A stretch of DNA of 64,000 bases from positions 62,001 through 126,000 of the forward strand of contig CBDCOD010000025.1 in assembly GCA_965219665.1 (NCBI GenBank). Direction: 5' to 3'. Every line of letters begins with the position of its first letter. The first letter of the stretch is position 1. This DNA is from CBDCOD01 sp965219665. Lineage in GTDB: Bacteria; Pseudomonadota; Gammaproteobacteria; CAKMZV01. The notes under the pieces were generated by a model. The model was given only the letters and a program-made list of their open reading frames with translations. It ran no database searches and was not told the DNA's origin. Below, in pieces: positions 1 through 9,032 of this stretch. The position numbers and the translations under genes are program-made.

Positions 1-59
1 TAGAACCGATTGATGCAAAAATTTAATTTTGTCATCTGATGACTGAGTATAAGTAATTT

Positions 60-299
60 ATGTTGGGATATGCTCTAAAAAACTGGCGCTTTATCATACA
101 TATTTTATTTAAGACACGCCATTTTGGCGTTAATAATCAATGGTGGAGTGCTGATGCATCTGCTCTATCGTGGTCGTATGCCAATCGGTTTATCGGAATA
201 GTCTGTATTATTCCGATAATTCGTAATTATCAAGCAGCAAAATATAGAGCACATACTGGATGGATTCCCAAACATACAGCTAAACAGTATTTCCCGTGA
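60..299 (+). CDS. Hypothetical protein, 79 aa
   Basis: I do not recognise this family. The ATG-initiated frame encodes a basic protein rich in aromatic residues, with one moderately hydrophobic stretch around residues 43-55. It is followed 3 bp later by another small ORF and then by a ThiE-like gene, all on the same strand and tightly spaced, which suggests one operon. No strong ribosome binding site is visible upstream. It could be a small membrane-associated protein or the tail of a larger decayed gene. No function is assigned. Confidence 0.4.
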   Translation: MLGYALKNWRFIIHILFKTRHFGVNNQWWSADASALSWSYANRFIGIVCIIPIIRNYQAAKYRAHTGWIPKHTAKQYFP

Positions 300-302
300 G
301 CT

Positions 303-428
303 ATGACAAAAACACCTTTTAATCAGCCAGAAGAGGAGGTGGTAGTTCCACTATGGGTTCGAATTGGCGGAATTATTCTTCTTATTGCCGCTGTTTGTTT
401 TGAGCTTTTATTGTGGATTGAACATTGA
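303..428 (+). CDS. Small single-span membrane protein, 41 aa
   Basis: The ATG at 303 opens a 41-residue frame. An acidic, polar N-terminus (residues 1-15) is followed by one clear hydrophobic helix (about residues 18-38) and a short tail ending Trp-Ile-Glu-His. The TGA stop overlaps the TTG start of the next gene in the string TTGA, a classic translational coupling arrangement, which supports real expression. The family is unrecognised and the role unknown. Confidence 0.5.
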   Translation: MTKTPFNQPEEEVVVPLWVRIGGIILLIAAVCFELLLWIEH

Positions 429-1006
429 ATCCTCAGCGTTACCCGCTTCGCTATGTCTATGCTATTACTGATAGGGACTTGACGCCGTGGTCGTTTGAGG
501 CACTATATACTTTAATGCGAGGAGTTCATTGGCTACAGTATCGGGATAAATGCAGTGACTTACGAACAAAAAGACGGCAGGTATATTTATTGAAGCAAGT
601 ATGTAGGCGCAGTAAAACAAAGCTAGTTATCAATGATGATATGGTTTTGGCAAGGCGCTGTCAGGTACCTATGTTGCATCTTGGAAAGCAGGAAATCCGC
701 GATGGAATATTGGCTAAAATAGGACAGAACGTTAAATTTGGTTGTAGTTGTTATGATAGTGTGCAGTACGCTCGCCAAGCAAAGCGGAGAGGTGCGCGGT
801 ATGCTGCTGCAGGCAGTGTGTATCTTTCACGAACTAAGCCGGATGCGCCAAGAGCCAGCCTGCGTACTGTGCGCTGTTTGCGGCAGCTATCTTCTCAGAA
901 CTTTAAGACAATGGCTATTGGTGGAATACATTTTGGCAATATGGCGCCTGTTATTCGTACAGGGATAGATTATGTGGCAATGATACGGGGCTTTTGGTTG
1001 CGTTAA
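425..1006 (+). CDS. ThiE/TenI-family thiamine phosphate synthase-like protein
   Basis: This 193-aa protein has the motif order of the thiamine-phosphate synthase fold (TIM barrel). QYRDK (38-42) corresponds to the usual QLRxK, LVINDD (67-72) binds pyrophosphate/Mg, LHLG (84-87) matches the HLG motif, GSVYLSRTKPDA (about 130-141) matches the G-F-TxTK loop, and AIGGI (164-168) is the phosphate-binding loop. The family joins hydroxymethylpyrimidine pyrophosphate to thiazole phosphate, but several positions differ from canonical ThiE, so a TenI-like or stand-alone paralogue is equally possible. The start is TTG, overlapping the upstream stop. The TAA stop overlaps the ATG of the acyltransferase (TAATG). 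Confidence 0.75.
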   Translation: MNPQRYPLRYVYAITDRDLTPWSFEALYTLMRGVHWLQYRDKCSDLRTKRRQVYLLKQVCRRSKTKLVINDDMVLARRCQVPMLHLGKQEIRDGILAKIGQNVKFGCSCYDSVQYARQAKRRGARYAAAGSVYLSRTKPDAPRASLRTVRCLRQLSSQNFKTMAIGGIHFGNMAPVIRTGIDYVAMIRGFWLR

Positions 1007-1881
1007 TGGCAAAGAAGCAGGGACGCTGGATTATCCCTCTATACCAGTTAATTAGCGCATTGCCATATCCGGTAGCCATGTTTATGGGCACCTTAGTTGG
1101 GAAACTCTTATTCCTTTTAAAAGGGCGCGACTACCATGTAACTTTAAAAAATATTCAGCAATGCTTTACAGAATTAGACGAGCATGAACAAAAAATGCTA
1201 GTGCGTAAATCGTTAATCAACTTAGCAATAAGCGGCTTTGAAATTCCTCTGATATGGCAAAAATCTAAGCCATGGCTACAGAAAAAAATTAAGCAGGTAG
1301 AAGGGGAGTGTGATCTAGTTAAAGCGTTAGAGCAAGGCAAAGGCTGTATTATTCTTACACCACATATTGGCTGTTGGGAAATTTGCTCGCATTATATTGC
1401 TTGGCATGCACAAAAGCCATTTCAAGCATTATACAAGGCACCGCACTATGCTCAGGTTGATCGCTTAATACAGGAAAAGCGCACTCGATTTGGTCAAAAA
1501 TTAGTGGAAATAACTCATGCGCCACGAGTGTTGCTGAAGGCTTTAAAAGATGGCTCACCCATTGGGATTCTACCAGACCAAGACCCGGGAAAGAATGGCT
1601 CAGTAGCCGTGCCATTTTTCAATATTGCAGTACCAACAATGACTTTAGCAGCGCGTCTGCATCAAAGGACAGAACTACCTGTTTTTTTTATTTACGCGAT
1701 CCGCTTGCCCAGAAATAATGGGTATAAAATAATAGTCAGCTCTTTTAGTGACATAGGGGCTAGTGTTGATAAAATTGCTTATGCCTTTAACCAAGAGATA
1801 GAGATGCGTGTGCGTGAGAATCCAGATCAGTATCAGTGGGCGTACAAGCGTTTTAAGCAAATTCCTAATTTTTATTCATAG
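1006..1881 (+). CDS. LpxL/HtrB-family lipid A acyltransferase
   Basis: The 291-aa protein matches the LpxL/LpxM lysophospholipid acyltransferase family, which moves a fatty acyl chain from acyl-ACP to lipid A precursors at the inner membrane. The catalytic H-X4-E motif is visible as HIGCWE (H120, E125). A hydrophobic N-terminal segment (about residues 9-35) would anchor it to the membrane. A GILPDQDPG block follows around residue 190, as in the family. I chose the ATG at 1006 because it overlaps the upstream stop (TAATG) and gives family-typical length; an in-frame TTG lies 12 bp earlier. Which acyl position it fills cannot be read from sequence. Confidence 0.85.
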   Translation: MAKKQGRWIIPLYQLISALPYPVAMFMGTLVGKLLFLLKGRDYHVTLKNIQQCFTELDEHEQKMLVRKSLINLAISGFEIPLIWQKSKPWLQKKIKQVEGECDLVKALEQGKGCIILTPHIGCWEICSHYIAWHAQKPFQALYKAPHYAQVDRLIQEKRTRFGQKLVEITHAPRVLLKALKDGSPIGILPDQDPGKNGSVAVPFFNIAVPTMTLAARLHQRTELPVFFIYAIRLPRNNGYKIIVSSFSDIGASVDKIAYAFNQEIEMRVRENPDQYQWAYKRFKQIPNFYS

Positions 1882-1924
1882 GTTTAATTATGCGTACAGA
1901 GTACACTGTGAGGATTTTATTCAA

Positions 1925-2845
1925 ATGAACACGGAAGCCGTTAAGCAGTATCTACTCAAATTTCAGAGAAATATCAGCAGTAGTTTAGAAGTGCACGAGC
2001 CGAGCGTGTGTTTTCATGTTGACAACTGGGAAAAAGGTAAGGAGGAAACGCTGCAAGGTAGTGGCATAAGTATGGTTATTGAAGAGGGTGCGACTATTGA
2101 GAAGGGAGGGGCTAATTTTTCACACGTTAAGGGTAATGAATTACCAGCATCTGCCACAGTAGATAGAGGCTATCTTGCAGGAAAGCCATTTGAAGCATTA
2201 GGGGTTTCAATCGTCATACATCCGCGCAGCCCTATGGTACCTACTTCACATGCCAATGTACGGTTGTTTATAGCATATCCTGAGAAGGGTGAGGCTATTT
2301 GGTGGTTTGGTGGTGGTTTTGATCTCACACCATTTTATCCCATAGACGAAGACATAATTGCGTGGCATACGGCTGCTAAAAACGCGTGTGATGCAGTTAG
2401 AGAAGATTTATACCCCGTATTCAAAAAAAACTGTGATGACTATTTTTATTTGAAGCATCGTGATGAAAATCGTGGGGTTGGTGGTATTTTTTACGATGAT
2501 ATTAATCAGGAAAATAGCGGTCTGGACTTTAATCAGTCATTTGAACTCATGCAACACGTAGGCGATGCATATTGCCAAAGTTACATTGATATTTTAGCTC
2601 GTCGCAAAGATATGCCATATCATCAGCGGCATCGAGACTTTCAACTCTATCGTCGAGGGCGCTATGTAGAGTTTAATTTGGTGTATGATCGGGGAACAAT
2701 TTTTGGTTTACAGTCAGGCGGTCGCGCGGAGAGTATTTTGATGTCACTACCTAATATAGTGCATTGGCGCTACGATTGGCAGCCTGAGGAAGATAGTGTG
2801 GAAGCGCAACTTGCCAACTACCTAAAGCCCAGAGATTGGGTGTAG
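1925..2845 (+). CDS. hemF: Oxygen-dependent coproporphyrinogen III oxidase
   Basis: This enzyme converts coproporphyrinogen III to protoporphyrinogen IX using O2, late in heme synthesis in the cytoplasm. The 306-aa length matches HemF (about 300 aa). Conserved blocks are visible: HPRSPMVPTSHANVRLF (99-115), the WWFGGGFDLTPFYP segment, RGVGGIFYDD, and the C-terminal YVEFNLVYDRGTIFGLQSGGR. The frame is open further upstream, but the ATG at 1925 gives the family-typical N-terminus. The gene converges on truB with a 6-bp gap and no obvious terminator between them. Confidence 0.95.
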   Translation: MNTEAVKQYLLKFQRNISSSLEVHEPSVCFHVDNWEKGKEETLQGSGISMVIEEGATIEKGGANFSHVKGNELPASATVDRGYLAGKPFEALGVSIVIHPRSPMVPTSHANVRLFIAYPEKGEAIWWFGGGFDLTPFYPIDEDIIAWHTAAKNACDAVREDLYPVFKKNCDDYFYLKHRDENRGVGGIFYDDINQENSGLDFNQSFELMQHVGDAYCQSYIDILARRKDMPYHQRHRDFQLYRRGRYVEFNLVYDRGTIFGLQSGGRAESILMSLPNIVHWRYDWQPEEDSVEAQLANYLKPRDWV

Positions 2846-2851
2846 AAGGGC

Positions 2852-3745
2852 TTATGAAACTTGGTGCGAAGGGCTCCATAGATTCAGACGACGCTTTACG
2901 CTTAAATACGCATCCTTAATCATCCCAAACCCCAGTAGCTGGTTTTGATGATAGACCAGAATTAAATTGGCATCGGGCTGTTCCACAGGTTGTGCTTTGC
3001 CATGGTAAAAGAAGCCAGCTTGCTGTTCATCAAGATCCAGTTGTTGCGTAGAGGGAAATGCTGCACTAATTGGCAGCATTGCTTGCTGGCGATTATAGGC
3101 ATCATGTAATTCAGACAGTTCCCACTGTCGATGGTTTTCAAATGGGCTAGACCATAAGCGATGTAAAGCGCGCAGGCATGCGCCACAGCCTACAGCTTCG
3201 CCTATATCTTCGGCTAACGAGCGGATATAGGTGCCTTTCGAGCAGATGATATTAAGGTGGAGACAGTTATCGCTATAATTTAATAGTTCTAGGCTTTCAA
3301 TATGGACAGTGCGTGTTTTGCGTGGAATTTCAATGCCTTCTCGTGCGTATTGATATAGCGGTTTACCATTATGCTTTAGGGCAGAATATCGTGGCGCTTT
3401 CTGTTGGATAGTGCCCCTGAATGGTTGCAATAATGTTTCTAATTGCAATCTGCTTAGTGTAGGAGGCTTAGTATATTGTAGTATAGGAGACTCGCTATCT
3501 CCAGTGACCCGTCTTTCTCCTAATTGGACGTGAGCGCGGTACGCTTTTTGAGCAGACAATAGATAAGTATTTGCCTTTGTCGCTTCATTCAAGCATACGA
3601 CTAACATGCCAGTTGCCAAAGGATCAAGTGTACCGCCGTGACCTGCTTTTTTTGTGTTATACAGGCGTGCGACTTTATTGACACAATAGCGTGAACTATC
3701 GTGCAATGGTTTATTCAGTAGCACAATACCAGAAGGAGAAGTCAA
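2852..3745 (-). CDS. truB: tRNA pseudouridine(55) synthase
   Basis: TruB isomerises U55 in the T-loop of tRNAs to pseudouridine. The 297-aa protein shows the catalytic motif GHGGTLDPLATGML, with the nucleophilic Asp at about residue 41. It also has the N-terminal GIVLLNKP block, the family YRAHVQLG strand, and the KGTYIRSLAEDIG motif near residue 168. It lies 16 bp downstream of rbfA, the usual rbfA-truB pair. The segment beyond about residue 220 is poorly conserved, as is common for its accessory domain. Confidence 0.95.
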   Translation of the reverse strand: MTSPSGIVLLNKPLHDSSRYCVNKVARLYNTKKAGHGGTLDPLATGMLVVCLNEATKANTYLLSAQKAYRAHVQLGERRVTGDSESPILQYTKPPTLSRLQLETLLQPFRGTIQQKAPRYSALKHNGKPLYQYAREGIEIPRKTRTVHIESLELLNYSDNCLHLNIICSKGTYIRSLAEDIGEAVGCGACLRALHRLWSSPFENHRQWELSELHDAYNRQQAMLPISAAFPSTQQLDLDEQQAGFFYHGKAQPVEQPDANLILVYHQNQLLGFGMIKDAYLSVKRRLNLWSPSHQVS

Positions 3746-3761
3746 GGCTAATGAGCGAGTT

Positions 3762-4106
3762 TTATTTGTTTATTTTTTGCAGCAGATTGTCAATGTGCTG
3801 AGCGTATTGCTCTGAGGTATCAAAGCGAAAATCCAATTTTGGAACAATACGCAGTGGAATATTTTTGGCGATCATGCGCCGTAAGTAGGGCGTGGCTTTA
3901 CGTAATGCCTCTAAGTAAGGCTTTGCCTGCTCTCTATTTTGGCATCCATTGCATGATACGTAAATGAGAGCATAACTTAAATCTTGACTCAAGCGGACTT
4001 CCAAAATTTGTACAGAATGTAGCAGTTTATTAGCCGCTTGAACGCAACTATTAGAAAGGAATCGTACTAGCTCATTTGCTATTTTTTGTTGACGAATGCT
4101 TACCAT
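3762..4106 (-). CDS. rbfA: Ribosome-binding factor A
   Basis: RbfA is a small KH-fold protein that binds 30S precursors and helps 16S rRNA 5'-end maturation, especially in the cold. At 114 aa it has the usual length, and the family pattern can be seen: R-xx-K-IANELVRFL at the N-terminus, a central LSQDLSYALIYVS strand, LRKATPYLRRMIAKNIPLRIVPKLDFRFD split by family-typical spacing, and a terminal INK. It precedes truB on the same strand. The usual nusA-infB genes are not upstream; tpx lies beyond on the same strand instead. Confidence 0.92.
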   Translation of the reverse strand: MVSIRQQKIANELVRFLSNSCVQAANKLLHSVQILEVRLSQDLSYALIYVSCNGCQNREQAKPYLEALRKATPYLRRMIAKNIPLRIVPKLDFRFDTSEQYAQHIDNLLQKINK

Positions 4107-4151
4107 ATCACATATTTTAAGATATTGGCTATATGCTAAGGTGCATAAGGT

Positions 4152-4637
4152 CTATGCTTTAAGGGCTTGTATAACTGCATCATAATCTGGCTCTGAGGCA
4201 ATTTCTGGTACCAGTTGAACATAGGAAACAATGCCATCATCAGCGATAATAACAGCGCGTGCATATAGACCAGCTAAAGGTGAGTCAGCAATAACCAAAC
4301 CACTATTGGCAAATATTTTGTGGCGAAAATCTGATACGGTGTGGATGTTTTCTAATTTTTCAGCGCCGCAAAATCGCCCTAAAGCAAAAGGTAAATCCAT
4401 TGAAATGGTGTACGTGGGTACGCCAAGATCATGTGCTTTCTGATTAAAATAGCGCGTTTGTAGCGCGCATGTCGGTGTGTCAATGCTGGGAAAAAAATTG
4501 AGAATACAACGTCCCTGAGGAATATCAATTTGACTTAAATCAGCGGCGGTCAATGTGCCTGTAGGCAAGGTATCACCAGCACTGATCAATGCACCGCTTA
4601 AGGTGAGCGGATTTCCCTTGAGGGTAACAACGTGCAT
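4152..4637 (-). CDS. tpx: Thiol peroxidase (Tpx)
   Basis: This atypical 2-Cys peroxiredoxin reduces H2O2 and alkyl hydroperoxides with thioredoxin. The 161-aa protein keeps the Tpx peroxidatic motif PSIDTPTCA (Cys57) and the resolving cysteine in LGRFCGAE (Cys90), with the family SMDLPFA block between them. A good ribosome binding site, AAGGAG, lies about 10 bases before the ATG. The 186-bp region upstream presumably holds its promoter. It is monocistronic and lies 45 bp from rbfA. Confidence 0.93.
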   Translation of the reverse strand: MHVVTLKGNPLTLSGALISAGDTLPTGTLTAADLSQIDIPQGRCILNFFPSIDTPTCALQTRYFNQKAHDLGVPTYTISMDLPFALGRFCGAEKLENIHTVSDFRHKIFANSGLVIADSPLAGLYARAVIIADDGIVSYVQLVPEIASEPDYDAVIQALKA

Positions 4638-4823
4638 AAAAAAACTCCTTGAATTGGTTTACAGCATACAGCGCATTTGTAATACGCAAGCCAATTCTAA
4701 CCGTCAGTGCCAACAATTACCGCAGTTATTACTGTTATTATTCTCATAATAGGCCTATATTGTTATGATGTCTTAGTTTCTATAAGTGGATTTTGAGAAT
4801 GCCAAGCCCATTGGGATAGAGCG

Positions 4824-6158
4824 TTAACGCTGGGCACCAAATTGTAGGCGTTTAGCAGTATGAGAGGGTTGAATAGTACCTTTAGTGTAACTTAATGCCC
4901 CATTGACAAAGGTATGTTGCACCTGTGAGCGTAAACTACGTTGGTTAAAAGGGCTATAGCCACACTTGCTTAAGGCATTATGGTTGCGTACTGTATAAGG
5001 CAGATTCGGATTAACCACGACAACATCAGCATAATAATCAGGGCGCAGGTAGCCGCGGTTTAATATTTTGTATCGTTCAGCGACGGCGTGAGATGATACT
5101 TCTACTAAACGCTCCAGCGTTAGTATGCCATCATGCCATAACTCTAATAATAATGGTAGATGCTCTTGTAATAATGGTAGCCCAGAAGGAGCTTGAAAAT
5201 ATGAATGGTTTTTTTCCTCTATCGTATGGGGGGCATGATCGGTTGCAACCACATCAATATGTCCATCGCTTAATGCCTGACGAATAGCCGTGCGATCTTC
5301 TGTGCTTTTTATGGCAGGATTGCACTTCATTAGAGCACCCAACTCATCGTATTCTATATCGCTTAGGCTGAGGTGGTGAATACACGCCTCTGCAGTAATC
5401 AATTTATCGGCCAATGGCTGCTGAGTGAACAAAGCACATTCTTCTTTGGTAGTAATATGCAAGATATGTAAAGGCGCTTGATATTTTTCTGCCAAAGACA
5501 TTGCTAGTTTGCTGGATTCAATACAGGCGAGACGATCGCGAATAATAGGGTGTTGCTCAAAGGGGATGTTCTCTCCAAACTGTTGTCGTGCTTGTGCTTC
5601 ACGTTGAGCAATACGCTTACTGTTTTCACAATGGGTTGCAATAAGGGTTGGAGCATAATCAAATATAGCAGATAGCACATGCTCATCATCTACGAGCATA
5701 TTACCAGTTGAGGCTCCCATGAAAATTTTGACACCAGCGGCTTGTCCTACTTTTAAGCGTTTGATATCTTCTATGTTATCAAGGGATGCGCCCATATAGA
5801 ACCCATAGTTTGCTACAGATTCTTGAGCCGCAATCGTGTATTTTTCTTCTAATAATTTTGCGGTAAGTGTAGGAGGATTTGTATTGGGCATTTCCATAAA
5901 ACTAGTCACACCGCCTGCAATCGCTGCACGTGATTCATGTGCAATATCTGCCTTGTGTGTCAAGCCTGGCTGACGAAAGTGGACCTGATCATCAATCAGT
6001 CCTGGAATAATTAAGCAGCCGCTACAATCAATATCAATAGTGTGTGTGCTGCAGGGCGCTCCAATACCGATAATGCGGTCATCACGGATAACGAGATCTC
6101 CCTCTATTTGTACACCTTCATTAACGATGGTGCCATTGATCAATCGGTACTCAGTCAC
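4824..6158 (-). CDS. pyrC: Dihydroorotase, class I type
   Basis: The protein belongs to the cyclic amidohydrolases and most resembles dihydroorotase, which closes carbamoyl-aspartate to dihydroorotate in pyrimidine synthesis. Visible motifs are the metal-binding DDQVHFRQPG (His-x-x near residue 60), the GVKIFMGASTG segment with the bridging lysine, histidines in ATHCE and LHILHIT, and the catalytic Asp in ATDHAPH. The open frame extends 26 codons upstream through hisI. I chose the GTG at 6158, which overlaps the hisI stop in GTGACTGA and gives 444 aa with a normal N-terminus. The DDQVHFRQPG form is common in long class I DHOases; an allantoinase or hydantoinase role is less likely. Confidence 0.85.
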   Translation of the reverse strand: MTEYRLINGTIVNEGVQIEGDLVIRDDRIIGIGAPCSTHTIDIDCSGCLIIPGLIDDQVHFRQPGLTHKADIAHESRAAIAGGVTSFMEMPNTNPPTLTAKLLEEKYTIAAQESVANYGFYMGASLDNIEDIKRLKVGQAAGVKIFMGASTGNMLVDDEHVLSAIFDYAPTLIATHCENSKRIAQREAQARQQFGENIPFEQHPIIRDRLACIESSKLAMSLAEKYQAPLHILHITTKEECALFTQQPLADKLITAEACIHHLSLSDIEYDELGALMKCNPAIKSTEDRTAIRQALSDGHIDVVATDHAPHTIEEKNHSYFQAPSGLPLLQEHLPLLLELWHDGILTLERLVEVSSHAVAERYKILNRGYLRPDYYADVVVVNPNLPYTVRNHNALSKCGYSPFNQRSLRSQVQHTFVNGALSYTKGTIQPSHTAKRLQFGAQR

Positions 6159-6549
6159 GGCGAATTTCTGTTGCACTGATTTGCCAGTAGAAGCAAGACG
6201 TGCGTAGCGTGTGACAGGCTGCGCCTTCTTGCTCAACTTGGGCTAGCAGAGCATCACCATCGCAATCAGCATGAAGAGTTATGAGGTGCTGTATATGTCC
6301 ACTAGTCTCACCTTTATGCCATAGCTGTTGTCGTGAGCGTGACCAGTAATACATGGTGCCATTTTGTAGACTTTTTTGCAGTGCTTCATGATTCATCCAC
6401 GCCATCATGAGTACCTGCTTATCATCATGCTGCTGCACGATGACAGGGATGAGCCCATCGCTATTAAAGCGCAATTGGACGATAAAATCAGCCACATTGA
6501 TTGGAGGGACGTTGCCCTGTTCATGGCGCTTAAAGAAAGCTTTATTCAT
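6151..6549 (-). CDS. hisI: Phosphoribosyl-AMP cyclohydrolase
   Basis: HisI opens the adenine ring of PR-AMP in histidine biosynthesis. The 132-aa stand-alone cyclohydrolase carries the metal-binding DCDGDALL motif, preceded by GETSGHIQH. The conserved cysteines lie in AACHTLRTSCFYW near the C-terminus. LMMAWMNHEAL and TMYYWSRSR are also typical. The gene overlaps the dihydroorotase by 8 bp and starts 2 bp after the SPOR gene, so all three are probably co-transcribed. No other his gene is nearby. Confidence 0.95.
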   Translation of the reverse strand: MNKAFFKRHEQGNVPPINVADFIVQLRFNSDGLIPVIVQQHDDKQVLMMAWMNHEALQKSLQNGTMYYWSRSRQQLWHKGETSGHIQHLITLHADCDGDALLAQVEQEGAACHTLRTSCFYWQISATEIRRD

Positions 6550-6551
6550 AT

Positions 6552-7064
6552 TTACTCACATTGATTGGGTTGTGCCTGTTGAGGGGGTGGGACTAAAGTA
6601 TCTAAACCTTGTTGTATTGCTTTGGAGCGGAATAAATTCATATCACGCTTACTACAAAACCATGAGGAATATAGTCTATACCAAACTTGCCCATCATCAG
6701 CGATAAAAGGGTCTATATTGACCCATAATCCTGCTTGGACCAAGCGCTCCTGCTCATCCTCTGCTCCTAATGCATTCTTAAACGTTCCTACGCGTACTCT
6801 ATAGAGTAATTTTTGTTGTTGGATATTGTGATTTTGAATAGCCCACTCTTGATTCTGTATACCATCATAGAAATCTACACTTATGGAAGGCTCTGGTTGC
6901 ACTGATACGGCTTTGGAAGTAGGAGATTTAAGTGGCAATTGCAAGAATAGTAGTGTACAGAATATGGTTAAAAATATCCAAAAAGGGGCAGACTGTCTAT
7001 GGGTTATGTTGGGTAACTCGTTTTGCTTGAGTAGTTGCCACAAAGATGGAGGATGCTTACTCAT
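6552..7064 (-). CDS. SPOR-domain inner-membrane protein
   Basis: This 170-aa protein has a cytoplasmic N-terminus (about 1-25), one transmembrane helix (about 26-44), a linker, and a C-terminal SPOR fold beginning LLYRVRVGTFKNALGAEDEQ and ending near VPPPQQ. SPOR domains bind denuded peptidoglycan at the division site. Such a gene directly downstream of argS is common in gammaproteobacteria, where it is often annotated as FtsN-like. The SPOR repeat (RVRVGTF, then WYRLYSSWFCSK) is recognisable but divergent. It could be FtsN itself or another SPOR protein. Confidence 0.75.
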   Translation of the reverse strand: MSKHPPSLWQLLKQNELPNITHRQSAPFWIFLTIFCTLLFLQLPLKSPTSKAVSVQPEPSISVDFYDGIQNQEWAIQNHNIQQQKLLYRVRVGTFKNALGAEDEQERLVQAGLWVNIDPFIADDGQVWYRLYSSWFCSKRDMNLFRSKAIQQGLDTLVPPPQQAQPNQCE

Positions 7065-7131
7065 GCTTAGACAATTATTCTATAAAGTGAGAATGGGTAC
7101 AGTATTATAGTTAGTGAAGTGCATATAGGAA

Positions 7132-8883
7132 TTACATTTTGTTTTTGGGGTTAATTCCCAGGACATTGAGCCCATTAGATAATACTACTTGAACCGCGCG
7201 CAATAACATAAGTCGTGCTTCGCGCACATTAGACTGCTCAGTTAATATGGGATAGTTGGCATAGTAACTGTGTAATTGCCCTGCTAATTGGCGTAAATAG
7301 CCGTTAACAGGCTCAACTGAATAGGAATCCAGGCAACGTTGAATAATTTTTGGAAAAATTTCTAATTCAGATAGTAATTGGATTTCTGCATTATTAGAGA
7401 GTACACTATCATCTATATCACACAGGTCAATGGGTGGTGATGTATTATCCACTTTGCTCAATAACTGGCTTATGCGTGCATGGGCATACTGTACATAATA
7501 TATGGGATTGTCGTTACGTTGTGCTACTGCCAGTTCTAAATCAAAATCCATGTGTCTATTGGGCTTAGACTGGGTATAGAAAAACCGGGCAGCATCGATG
7601 CCTACCTCGTCATATAGTGTTCTTAAGGTGACAAATTGCCCACTGCGGGTGGACATAGGTATCGGTTGATCCCCCCTAAAGAGCGAGGCAAATTGTACAA
7701 GGATTATTTTCAGCTTTTCTACAGGCATATCTAAAGCTTGCATCGCTGCTTTAATGCGTGGGATATAACCATGGTGGTCGGACCCCCATATATTGATAAC
7801 CATATCATGCCCTTGACTCAATTTATGGCGGTGGTAGGCGATATCAGAGGCAAAATAGGTATATTCGCCATTGGCGCGTTGTACGACACGATCTTTAGTG
7901 TCGCCAAATTGCTCGCTAGAAAACCATAGGGCACCATCGTGTTCATAAAGCAAGCCTTTTACTTTCAACTGTGCTAAGCATGAAGCAATATGCTGTTCCT
8001 CAAATAAACTATGCTCACTAAACCAATGCTGAAAATCTGCACCAAATTCGTGTAAATCATTATGAATACCTTGCAGTATATGCTTCAAGGCAAATGACTG
8101 TATCAACTTCAAGTCATCACCTAATAATGCATGTGCATTATGTATGATTCCATCAATATGCTGCTCTTTATCGCCTCCATCTGGCTCATCGGCAGGACAC
8201 TGAGCAAATATATCCTCTTCACTGTGCTTGCTGAATCGATCTTGGTATTCCGTGTGTAAACGCTGAGCTATATCTGTAATATAGGTACCTTGGTACCCAT
8301 TGCTGGGAAAGCGTGTGCTTTGTAAATAGCGCAGCCACACCGATACTGCCAAAATAGTCATTTGCCGACCAGCATCGTTGACGTAATATTCGCAATGTAC
8401 TGTATGCCCACACGCACGGAACAATTGAGCTAATGCCGATCCAAAAGCAGCACCGCGCCCGTGCCCGACATGAAGCGGTCCTGTTGGGTTAGCAGAAACA
8501 AACTCTAAATGTATCTTTTGCTGCGACTGTATGGGTTCAAAGCCATACGATGATGCTTGTGACAGGATAGTACGAATTGTTGCAATATGCTGGATTTGTG
8601 ACACAAAAAAATTCATAAATCCAGGGCCTGCTATCTCCACCTTTTTAATAATCGGCAAATAGTCATTTGCACAGTAAGCGAGAAGCTCTTCTGCAATAGT
8701 ACGAGGGTTCGTTTTAGTTGGTTTTGCTAATTGCAGTGCGATATTGGCTGCCCAGTCACCATGCTCACGGTTACGGGTTTTTTCTACAGCAAAGTGAGGG
8801 GGTTCCTCAATGCCCTGTTGTAGCAGCCACTCAGTCGCTTTTTCAGAAAGCCAGGTATGGATTTGCTGTTGTACTGATTGCAT
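7132..8883 (-). CDS. argS: Arginyl-tRNA synthetase
   Basis: ArgS is a class I synthetase that charges tRNA-Arg. The 583-aa protein shows the N-terminal additional domain, the HIGH-like HVGHGRGAAFGSAL, the family motif EYTYFASDIAYH, and the KMSK-region variant IPMSTRSGQFVTL typical of ArgRS. The C-terminal anticodon-binding helices contain YVQYAHARI. The frame is open upstream through the tRNA-Pro gene, but the ATG at 8883 gives the correct N-terminus, and that upstream translation is only the tRNA read as protein. Confidence 0.96.
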   Translation of the reverse strand: MQSVQQQIHTWLSEKATEWLLQQGIEEPPHFAVEKTRNREHGDWAANIALQLAKPTKTNPRTIAEELLAYCANDYLPIIKKVEIAGPGFMNFFVSQIQHIATIRTILSQASSYGFEPIQSQQKIHLEFVSANPTGPLHVGHGRGAAFGSALAQLFRACGHTVHCEYYVNDAGRQMTILAVSVWLRYLQSTRFPSNGYQGTYITDIAQRLHTEYQDRFSKHSEEDIFAQCPADEPDGGDKEQHIDGIIHNAHALLGDDLKLIQSFALKHILQGIHNDLHEFGADFQHWFSEHSLFEEQHIASCLAQLKVKGLLYEHDGALWFSSEQFGDTKDRVVQRANGEYTYFASDIAYHRHKLSQGHDMVINIWGSDHHGYIPRIKAAMQALDMPVEKLKIILVQFASLFRGDQPIPMSTRSGQFVTLRTLYDEVGIDAARFFYTQSKPNRHMDFDLELAVAQRNDNPIYYVQYAHARISQLLSKVDNTSPPIDLCDIDDSVLSNNAEIQLLSELEIFPKIIQRCLDSYSVEPVNGYLRQLAGQLHSYYANYPILTEQSNVREARLMLLRAVQVVLSNGLNVLGINPKNKM

Positions 8884-8914
8884 GAAGACACCGTAACGTG
8901 AAAACCATAGAAAA

Positions 8915-8991
8915 TGGTCGGAGTGGAGAGATTCGAACTCCCGACCCACTGCTCCCAAAGCAGTTGCGCTACCAGGCTGCGCTACACTCCG
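8915..8991 (-). tRNA. tRNA-Pro (UGG anticodon)
   Basis: On the minus strand a 77-nt cloverleaf begins CGGAGTGTAGCGCAGCCTGG and ends with an encoded CCA. The acceptor stem pairs CGGAGTG with CACTCCG. The anticodon arm is ACTGC-TTTGGGA-GCAGT, with TGG as anticodon. The T arm has GTTCGAATC. It closely resembles the E. coli tRNA-Pro(UGG) by eye. The gene lies 31 bp upstream of the argS start and marks the edge of the conserved backbone before the integron cassettes. Confidence 0.97.
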
Positions 8992-9032
8992 ACTTTCTGT
9001 AATAGAGGGCGGCACATTGTACTGCACCCCAT